From positions 1-64,000 of the forward strand of contig WSUB01000205.1 of assembly GCA_019633425.1 (NCBI GenBank): a DNA stretch of 64,000 nucleotides, read 5' to 3'. This DNA comes from Tulasnella sp. 424 (lineage: Eukaryota > Basidiomycota > Agaricomycetes > Cantharellales > Tulasnellaceae). Within the stretch, counting starts at the first letter, position 1; every line of letters begins with the position of its first letter. The notes under the pieces are model-generated. The model was not told where the DNA came from. It ran no database searches and saw nothing but the letters and a program-made list of their open reading frames with translations. The position numbers and the translations under genes were made by a program. Below, in pieces: positions 55,978 through 64,000 of this stretch.

Positions 55978-58004
55978 CTACCTCCCTCTCCGATCCAAAT
56001 CTACATAATCCCCTGAAAATGGTGTCGGACTGAACAACCCTCCCATCGCATCAGGATTCCCCAGCTGCATCTGGATTCGAGTCGTATGCGGTCCATCCAG
56101 CCTAAACCCAGCTTGAGGAGGTGGTGGATTCCCACTAGGTCCGAATAATGTATCCGTATCATCATGCGTTCTTCCTCCTCCGCCACCTCCTCCCCCTCCA
56201 AAATCGGTGAAGTCGGTGAAGTCGTTCCCACCTCCAACGCTAGCTCCTACTCCACCTCCGCCATCATTGAAAGACATATCCTCCGAGTCGAACGAATCAT
56301 CCTCTCGCCCAGGGTGAACGTTCAAGTGCGAACCCTGAGCTTCGTATCCTACCGCACCTTCGTCCTCAAAGGAGTCCGAATCATCCTCGTATTCGTCTCC
56401 TCCATCTCCTCCAAAGTCATCATCATCGTCCTTCAGCCTGCCGGTCTTAAACGCCTGGATGATCGACGGTCTCGGTCCCGCTGCACCCACAGGTCGAAAG
56501 CTCTGCCTTGGTCTCGACGTAAACGTCGGCCTGGGCGGGGTAGGTACAGCTTCGCTAGGTCCGGGTGAATCTTCAAAGTCGAAACCGGCTAACAAGTCTC
56601 TGACCAATAGATCCGCTGCCTTCTTGGAAGGAGTAGCGGCGATTCGGACTAAATCCTTGTTCGGCGGTGGGAACCGGAGGACGGAAGAAGCGTTGGAAGA
56701 CGTATCAGACCAGAGTTGTTGTGCGGTTGGGGGTTGTTGATGCTGTTTTGCAGTTCCCGGTTTAGCGGTGGCCGAATCCCCAGAGTGAGAGTCGGTCGAC
56801 GAAACGCTGAAGTTGATCTTTGCAAAGTCCGGGATGTCGCTACTAGCATCCGTCGACAAGGAATGCGATGTATTGAGATCCACCAGTCCGTTCCACTTCC
56901 CACCATCATCAGCAGCCGGCAGGAAGGGGTTGTACTTTGATAATTTCGGTGTCCCTGGTCCAGCACCGCCCTTTGAATTCCTTCTGAGGACCTTTTGTCG
57001 AAGGTCTGTAGCCTTTCCTTTGCCTTTCGGTCTCTGTGGTAGAGGTACGCCCATCTCGAAGGACGATGTTGACTGACTCGTCCCATCTGTACTCGGACTA
57101 GGGGGTTGGAAGGCGGACGAGTCGGAGGAGCTGCTGAAGCTGAAGTCCGTTAAGAGAGTCGCGGCAGCTTGGGTAGGCTGGACATTCGAGGTTTGAATTC
57201 CCGGCTGTGCACTTGACGATGAAGGCACTGCCGAACCACCGGCAAGAGATCCATGCGAGGGAGACCAGGCCGGGACGTCGGTCGAGGCGATGGACATCTG
57301 TGACACGTCGTGTCCAGCATGTTGAGGTCTTGCAGGTGTGGAGGAGACAACACCCGAAAAGGAGTGCTCTACTCCGGATTGACTTGGGGCAGATAGGAAC
57401 GACGATGGGGTAAGCTGCGTCGCTGGGTGTTGTTGCTGGCGGACGTGCACAGTTGAATCCTCCGTGACGGTCTCATTCCCGGTTTCTTCTACTTGCCCAG
57501 ACGTCTCTTCCGTTTCTTCTGTGGGCGTCTCGTGCACCTCCGTGAGTTCAGGCTCGATTTGCGAGTAATCTCCATCTGCCGGTACGCGAACTTGAGCAGC
57601 CAGCTCGAAGAACGACTTCCAGAACTACAAAAACCGGGGATACGAACAAGTTTAGTCTCTCTAAATGAACACGCGAAACTCGTTCGGCCCACCCTTGCGG
57701 CGTCACGCGTTGGTTGAGTCGCCTGAGCGAACCGTTGGACCGAAGGTAATATCTGACTTGTTAGGATTTGATGAGCTTTCGCCATATTGTTATCAATGGA
57801 CTATGAGACCAGGCAAGAGAAATGGGATTGTAAGTATGCACCACGTGTATCCTATCAAGTTCAGCCACTTACCGCCAGTCTGTCAGTAATGAGCTGGTCG
57901 ATTTGCTCGATTTGGACTGCCGGAGGAAGGGTTGGGTCCACTCCCGGCACGACTATGCTTGCTGGATCCGCACTGGGCACGAAATGCGGTTTACTTGACG
58001 CCAT
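55978..58004 (-). CDS. ASK1: DASH/Dam1 complex subunit Ask1
   Basis: Exons 57873-58004, 57693-57800 and 55978-57624 give 628 residues in frame. The conserved N-terminal Ask1 domain spans about residues 25-105: AVQIEQIDQLITDRLA, then SIDNNMAKAHQILTSQILPS, then FWKSFFELAAQVRVPADGD. The rest is a long Ser/Thr/Pro-rich, acidic and Gly-rich tail (EDDSDSFEDEG, a poly-Gly run, end DYVDLDRRGR). Ask1 is part of the ring-forming DASH complex that couples kinetochores to spindle microtubules. Many SP/TP sites in the tail fit CDK regulation known for yeast Ask1. Divergent from VPS29 with a 179 base shared spacer. Confidence 0.88.
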
Positions 58005-58183
58005 CTTCCCTGGTACGCGTCAAATTCAATACTTGAGGCGGAAGAGTGCCCTGTTATTGGAGGGGCGTTTGAAGTTAGACTGGCCAAATGAGGTCGAGAT
58101 GGTTGAGACGAAGTCGCCGTTTTCGCCGTTTCGCGTTCGTTCCAGTCTACTCCTCAATCTCGCCTCGCCCACCTCCCGCAGCA
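58005..58183. promoter_or_regulatory. Shared divergent promoter region of ASK1 and VPS29
   Basis: Only 179 bases separate the two start codons, so both 5' UTRs and promoters must fit here or overlap the genes. There is a CGTTTTCGCCGTTTCGCG-type stretch in the middle (about 58118-58136). No clear TATA box is seen. Confidence 0.5.
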
Positions 58184-59229
58184 ATGGTTCTCGTACTCGT
58201 CATAGGCGACCTACACATCCCTTACAGGTGATGCTCTCCCACTTTGCTCATGATAAATGTGCTGAACTGGCTGAGAACTCAGGACCCCGGGCCTACCACC
58301 CAAATTCAAGAAGCTACTGGTCAGTGTCCCGGCGGAGCGACATCGAGGCATGCCCCTTAACCCTTCGCGCCTTGCTTAGGTTCCAGGAAAGATTCAACAG
58401 GTACCGAACATCGGATACTCGACAAGCATCTACTCGTTTCGCTAACGAGATGTTCCATGAAGATCATCTGCACTGGCAACGTCTGCGACCGCGAAACATA
58501 TGATTACCTCCGCACAATAGCTGTTGACGTGAACGTCGTTCGGGGCGACTACGACGACGTAAGCTATCTGGCAGCACCTGAGACTATGCACTGACTCTTG
58601 TTGGGCTTTAGAAATCATTCCCTTTCTCGCAAGTGATACAGCACCCTTCCCTCAAGATTGGCATGATCCACGGACACCAGTCCATCCCAGTTGGAGACCT
58701 AGATGCTTTGAGTGCCATGGCTCGTGTCATGGATGTGGATATTTTAATAAGTGGCCACACCCACAAGTAAGCCCCGCTCCTTGCTTCACTCTTGATGGAA
58801 GTAGCTCAAGGGCGGCACCTATCAGATTCGAGGCAACGGAGTTCGAAGGTCGATTCTTCTTGAATCCAGGATCAGCGACAGGTGCATGGAGCGGTGCATC
58901 GATGAAGTTCGTGTGGCTCGCACCTCGCGGTTGCCCGATTGCTGGCTGACCAAAACCCACAGCGAAACAACACCTTCGTTCGCTCTAATGGACATCCAAG
59001 GCACAGTGGTGGTTACCTACGTTTACTCTCTGGTGGAGGGCGAGGTTCGAGTAGAGAAAATCGAGTTCCGCAAACCAATAGAAACACCAAAACCTGCACC
59101 TGTTCCGCAGCAGGTAGGTCGTCTTCAGCTTGAATCCGCAGAAATTAGCTCTCGTTGCTGACTTTCGATCTTCAGGGATTGACTAATTCACCGAGAATGG
59201 AACCGCCAGCAATGGCAGGCGGCTGGTAA
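58184..59229 (+). CDS. VPS29: Retromer subunit Vps29
   Basis: Eight exons (58184-58227, 58283-58319, 58380-58400, 58463-58558, 58612-58766, 58826-58906, 58963-59113, 59176-59229) give 212 residues in frame. The metallophosphoesterase fold is complete: [110 protein letters not shown]. Vps29 pairs with Vps35 in the endosome-to-Golgi retromer coat and is thought not to be an active phosphatase. Exon 3 has only 21 bases. The C-terminal tail after [11 protein letters not shown] is an extension. Confidence 0.93.
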
Positions 59230-59404
59230 CGGGTGTTTGACTTTCGATACCTTAATGCATGGACTTTGGTTCTCTGTGAAACGTAGAGTCGGGCAACCAC
59301 TTGCCAAAACCGCACCGAGTGACTTTCATGGAAAGTAAATTAATAAGGGGGCTAAATGTATAAATACGTCTAAAGATATCCAACTGCAGAAACGAAGGGA
59401 TCGT

Positions 59405-62345
59405 TTACTTCTTCTGCTGGAGCTTCCTCTGGTACTCGGCGGCCATCTCCTGCTGGACGTGTGGTAAAACCGGTTGATGGGTCTAAGAAAATCCCAGTTC
59501 GAAGTGAGCAAGTGTCATCGTGCAGGAGCAGTCCTTGATATACATACCTTGTATTCCATTGAGAATTCACCTGCAAGCAAAATGGAACGACTATCCGTCA
59601 GCAAACGCCTTATGCAAGAAGAATGGGCAAGGACGAACCTTTGCCTTGAGTCAAGCCTCTCAGCTGGCTCGAGAAGCCAAACATGTCGCTCAAGCTAACA
59701 TCAGCCTGGACAGTGAACTCGTCTTCTCGGACATCCGTGTCGATGATAGTACCACGTCGTTGATTAACGCTTCCGATAACAGCACCTAAAAGACGAGGAC
59801 GTTTGGTTCTTTAACCCCGTTTCGCTCTGACAGTATCGAGAAAACTCGTACCTTGGAACTCGGTGGGGGCGACGATTTCAACGCTCATGATGGGCTCCAA
59901 AATGCATGGCCTGGCCTTCATGTAACATTCCCTGAACGCTCCGATAGCAGCTTGCCTGAAGGCCAATTCCGAAGAGTCGACTGCGTGGTAGGCACCATCT
60001 TCGAGGATCATTCTAACACCAGAGACTGGGCAGCCAGCGAGGGAACCTTTCTCGAGAGCATCGCGGAAACCCTGTTCGTGAGGGCAAGGGAAGTGTCAGT
60101 TTGAAATTTCTCAACGAACCTTCGCTCATGCCCGTACCTTTTCAACAGCGGGGATGTATCCAGCAGGAATGTTACCACCAGTAACCCAGTTCTCGAAAGC
60201 AACGTTGTCGCCGGTTTCCTCGTCAGCTTCGATAGGTTCGACGAATCCAGAGACACGACCGAATTGACCAGCGCCACCCGTTTGCTTCTTGTGAGTGTAT
60301 GCGAAGGGAGCGCGTTGAGTGATGGTTTCCCTGTAGGCGACTTGGGGCTTGCCGGTGGTGCAAGGCGTGTTGTATTCACGCTTCATGCGCTCGACGTAGA
60401 CTTCAAGGTGGAGTTCGCCCATACCCGAGATGATGGTCTATTCGGGATAAGCGTTAGTCTGCGCTGACGTGTTGGTTATCGACATGCGAGAGCTTACCTC
60501 GCTGCTCTCGGAGTCAAAGTGGACTCGGAATGTGGGGTCTTCCTTTTGGAATCGGTTCAACGCACGAGAGAAGTTGGGAGTTTCGGTTCCGGTTGGTTTG
60601 ATAGCCAGGGAGACGACGGGTTCGGGGACGAACATGGAGGTCTAGTGAAATGGTTGTCAGTTGTAGAATCCCATTTCGGGTCAAGCGGTCAAGTAATACC
60701 ATAGAGTAGGGGTGAGTTCCGTCCGTGAAGGTATCTCCAGAGGAGCATTCAATACCGAACATTGCGCAGATCTCTCCGGGGCCGATTTCAGTCACGTCCT
60801 GAGAAATCATAAACCGTGAGTTGAAAGAACCAACAAGGCCAAAGAGCGCTTAGCATACCTCCATATCGTTGCTGTGCATCCTGACGAGTCGTGGAACCTT
60901 GACCTTCTTGCCGGTGCGGGCATTGTACACGATGGCTCCCTTCCTCAAGGTTCCCTGGTAGACCCTCATGTAAGTCAATTGACCGAAACGACCTTCTTCC
61001 AACTTGAATGCCAACCCAACGAGGGCGGCATCGGCGGCAGGAGTCAAGGGAACGAGAGGAGCAGATGCGGGCTTGGAAATATCGATGGCCTTGACTTCGG
61101 CTTCAGCAGGGGTTGGCAGGTAAGCGCAAACACCATCGAGCAGAGGCTGGATACCGGTGTTCTTGATAGCTGATCCGACGAAGACGGGGCTGAATTTCCG
61201 GGCAATGGTTGCGCGACGCATGGCTTGAACGATATCGTTGGCGGTGATCTCAGCTTCGTTGAGGAAGAGCTCGGCGAGCTCGTCGTCAGCTTCAGCGAGT
61301 TGTTCGATGAGCTCGGCGCGCTTCTCCTGGGCGTTCTCAAGGACAGAAGCAGGGATTTCATCAGACTCGATGACCTCCTCACTGGAAATGGATGATTAGG
61401 AAAAGAGTCACAAAAAGTATGGTGGAAACAAAACTAACCCCTTGACACCTTTGTTGTAAATAGCCTTCATACGGACCAAGTCGACGACACCCTTGAACTC
61501 GTCCTCAGTGCCGATGGGAACTTGGGCGAGAGCGGCAGGCATCCGGAGCTTCTGACGAATTTGGTTTACGATCCGATAAGGGTTTGCACCAGCACGGTCC
61601 ATTTTGTTGATGAAGGATATCCGAGGAACGTTGTATCGTCGCATTTGCCGGTCGACTGTGATCGTTTGACTCTGAACACCCGACACCGCACAAAGCACCA
61701 AAACAGCACCGTCGAGTACTCGCAATGCACGTTCAACTTCGATAGTGAAATCGACGTGACCTAAATTGCCCTAACATATTAGCCTTGATCGACAAGAGCA
61801 ACCGAACGCAGAATATTGCTTACCAGGGGTGTCGATAATGTTGATTGAATGGCGTTGAATGTCACCTGTTACTGGCATCCGGGCATTCCAGTCGCAGTAT
61901 GTTGCTGCGCTCTGGATGGTGATACCCTTCTCCCGTTCCAGCTCCATGCTATCCATTTTGGCACCCACGTTATCCTTTCCTCTGACCTGAAAACAGGGAG
62001 ATTAGCCTATGTGATGTTTGCAACGCCCAAAGCTCCTACCTCATGGATATCCCTGATACGACCCGTGTAGTACAGGATCCGCTCCGTCAAAGTGGTCTTG
62101 CCTGAGTCGATATGAGCGGAAACTCCGATGTTCCGTTGGAATCGCAGGCGAGCTTCGTCTTGGTCGGTTAAAGGAAAGGACGGAGCAGCTTCAACTTCAG
62201 ATGCTTCCTCGGATGCTTCTTTTGTAGCCGCGTTTGCTGCTGAGGCATAGCGTCGCCATGACGGTACCTGCCGAACTTGGCGGCAAGACGTGAACCCGAG
62301 GCGAGTGGCCAGAGGGAAGGCCCATAACCTGGCTGGAGATGTCAT
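59405..62345 (-). CDS. MEF1: Mitochondrial translation elongation factor G1
   Basis: Eleven exons (62040-62345, 61824-61986, 61439-61760, 60859-61381, 60700-60798, 60498-60641, 60138-60437, 59852-60071, 59639-59785, 59548-59570, 59405-59482) give 774 residues in frame. The N-terminus is Arg/Ser-rich, fitting a mitochondrial presequence ([16 protein letters not shown]...WRRYASA). GTPase motifs: G1 [10 protein letters not shown]2 region [15 protein letters not shown]3 IIDTPGHVDF, G4 [11 protein letters not shown]5 VGSAIKNTG. Domain IV has [13 protein letters not shown] and [13 protein letters not shown] sequence ([16 protein letters not shown]). It drives GTP-dependent ribosome translocation in mitochondria; the close sister MEF2 is the recycling factor, but the motif set and length fit MEF1. 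Exon 10 has 23 bases. Ends convergent with VPS29, 175 bases apart. Confidence 0.92.
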
Positions 62346-62790
62346 GGGCGGGGATGTGCGGTGGTCAGTGATAAGACGTCACTGGAACCAGTTACCGCTT
62401 TTACGCGTTGATGGGGGAGGGGGAGAGAGGGGGAGAGGTGGGTGTGGATGGAAGGAGGTGTGCAAAATAAGCGCGTCTCGAAAAGTTCGACCTGAAGGTG
62501 CCTCCAAACAAATAATGCACAAACAACGCCACCAACGAGAAACACTCTCCCGCCGTCTCAAAATAAAGATTGATAATGCAGCTAACTCTACTATCTCCAT
62601 AATAGTATTTTAGTTGGTCTATGCTATGCTCACGCATGGGCGCGGGGGTCCCTGAACCCGATGTGGCCTGTCCATTGATTCGTGGTCCCCAAGTCTTTGC
62701 ACATCCCCTACCCATTTACGCTTATCTCCCGAGCTTCCATACAAGCAGCCTTCGCATCGATAAGCCTGTCTCTCAGAGCGTACAACTCCA
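62346..62790. other. Spacer between MEF1 and the TPR gene
   Basis: It holds the MEF1 5' region (a G-rich GGGGGAGGGGGAGAGAGGGGG stretch split by short interruptions near 62413-62437) and the 3' UTR of the TPR gene. No coding sequence is supported. Confidence 0.5.
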
Positions 62791-64000
62791 TCATCCACCC
62801 AAAGCCTTTGCTTCGCCGTCCTCGCGAACCCGACCATAGCCGACCCGTGCTTGGGCGAAGCACTCCTCCGCTTCGTCATGTCGGCCCTGGACGACGTATA
62901 ATCTCCCAAGGCTGAGCAGCACGTTAGCTTCCCCGCGAACATTTTTTGTGCTTGAGAATATAGCTTGGGCAAGGCGATAACACTCTTCTGCTTCGTCGTG
63001 TGTGCCCTGGGAGACATGGACAGCGCCGAGCCGATTTACTGTTGTTGCGCGTTGTGCGTCATGACCAATTCGGGCATATGCGGCTTCCGCTTGAATTAGT
63101 GCACCCTTCTCTTCATCTCGCTTTGACTGGGACTTGAAGATGAGTGACAAGAATAACGAAGCACCCGCTTGACATTTTTCGTCGCCAATGCTGATCCAAA
63201 TGGCAAGGGCTTCGGTCACAGACTCTTCGGCCTCGTCGTATCTGTGCTGAGTATGGTAAGCTTCTCCGAGCGATAGTAATGTTCGGGCTCTGCCGTCACC
63301 ATCATGAGCGAGATCATAAGAAGCCGCCGCTTGGCGGTAGGATGTCTCCGCCTCATTGTATCTGCATTGTGCTTTATAAAGCATTGCGAGGCCGCGCAGT
63401 GTGTTCGCGGTACCAAGGTGGTGTTCAATGCGAGAGTAAATGTTGTGGGCGTCGTTGAAAGCCTTCTCAGCCTCGCCAGCCCTCGACTGGGCACGATAAG
63501 TATTCCCCAAGCCGAACAACGCGGTTGCAACACCCACGTCATGACCGGTGCGAGAGTGGATCTCGTGCGCCTCCGCGAAAACCTTGCCCGCCTCCGTGAA
63601 CCTCGACTGAACGCGATATAGTTCTCCCAGGCAGTTCAAGGCTTTCGCAGCACCGGTGTCGCTGCCAATGCGAGAGTGGATTCCGTGCGCTTCCGTAAAA
63701 GCCTTCTCCGCCTCCTCATACTTCGACTGAGTGCGATAGACATTCCCCATACCGTTCATCGCGTTTGCGGCACCAATATCATTGCCGATGCGAGAGTGGA
63801 TCTCCTGCGCTTCCTTGAAAGCCTTCTCCGCCTCCCGACACCTCGACTGGGTGCAGTAAATCTTGCCCAGACCGTTCAATGAGTTTGCGGCACCCATGTC
63901 GTCGCCGATGCCAGAGTGGATCTCGTGCGCTTCGTTGAAAGCCTTCTCCGCCTCCCGGGTCCTCGACTGAACGCGATAAACATTTCCCAGACCGTTCAAC
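62791..64000 (-). CDS. Tetratricopeptide-repeat array, C-terminal part of a larger (NLR-like?) protein
   Basis: The frame is open from the right edge of the window to a TGA at 62791-62793, about 402 residues, with the start outside. It is a row of ten or so 40-residue TPR units of the kinesin-light-chain/TPR_12 type: A-x-x-LNGLGNVYRxQSRxxEAEKA followed by FxEAHEIHSRIGxDxGAA. The first five units are nearly identical, also at base level (GCGAGAGTGGAT(C/T)(T/C)C recurs every 120 bases near 63549, 63669, 63789 and 63909). The last units are more diverged. In agaricomycetes such arrays often form the C-terminus of NACHT or NB-ARC STAND proteins; the nucleotide-binding part would lie beyond the window, so this is inference. 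TPRs bind proteins or act as ligand sensors. Confidence 0.8.
   Translation of the reverse strand, partial: LNGLGNVYRVQSRTREAEKAFNEAHEIHSGIGDDMGAANSLNGLGKIYCTQSRCREAEKAFKEAQEIHSRIGNDIGAANAMNGMGNVYRTQSKYEEAEKAFTEAHGIHSRIGSDTGAAKALNCLGELYRVQSRFTEAGKVFAEAHEIHSRTGHDVGVATALFGLGNTYRAQSRAGEAEKAFNDAHNIYSRIEHHLGTANTLRGLAMLYKAQCRYNEAETSYRQAAASYDLAHDGDGRARTLLSLGEAYHTQHRYDEAEESVTEALAIWISIGDEKCQAGASLFLSLIFKSQSKRDEEKGALIQAEAAYARIGHDAQRATTVNRLGAVHVSQGTHDEAEECYRLAQAIFSSTKNVRGEANVLLSLGRLYVVQGRHDEAEECFAQARVGYGRVREDGEAKALGG

Noticed and set aside
1..64000. tRNA or rRNA genes
   Set aside because: No stretch with a convincing T-loop (GGTTCRANTCC) plus matching acceptor stem was found on reading both strands; a covariance search would be needed for certainty.

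Overview
The window is nuclear DNA of a filamentous basidiomycete, most probably an agaricomycete. The evidence is dense genes split by many 45-90 base GT-AG introns, two F-box families of the kind expanded in mushroom-forming fungi, and a set of clear fungal housekeeping genes (UBA3, ASK1/DASH, VPS29, mitochondrial EF-G). All gene models were spliced by hand. The models described as in frame were checked by adding up exon lengths.

Layout. 1-484 is the 3' end of an NmrA-like reductase. 0.9-25 kb is a repetitive F-box region. Family A (F-box plus two Cys modules; A1, A2, A3 on the + strand) is followed by family B (coiled coil, F-box, long C-terminal repeat-like region; B1 to B4 on the - strand). 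Conserved flanks, gene relics and one 'ghost' unit whose gene body has been deleted lie between them. 25.6-43 kb is a mostly single-copy island. It holds an NBR1-type autophagy receptor, a truncated tandem copy of NBR1 with amplified ZZ fingers and an assembly gap, a large CCCH-finger/ankyrin/ClpB-like AAA+ protein, and a long Ser/Pro-rich protein. 44.3-53.1 kb returns to F-box genes in the opposite orientation (B5 +, B6 pseudogene +, A4 -). The convergent A-B pair on the left (A3/B1) is therefore mirrored on the right (A4/B6).

54-62.3 kb is conserved housekeeping sequence: UBA3 (NEDD8 E1), ASK1 (kinetochore DASH complex), VPS29 (retromer) and mitochondrial EF-G. The window ends inside a gene coding nearly identical 40-residue TPR repeats, probably the C-terminal sensor of a fungal NLR-like protein.

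Genes working together. F-box proteins are substrate receptors of SCF ubiquitin ligases, which require cullin neddylation, and UBA3 drives that step. Its position next to the cluster may be chance. The strongest points for a second look are the ZZ-amplified NBR1 duplicate, the CCCH-ankyrin-AAA+ fusion, the mirrored F-box array with its nonsense alleles and ghost unit, and the homogenised TPR array.
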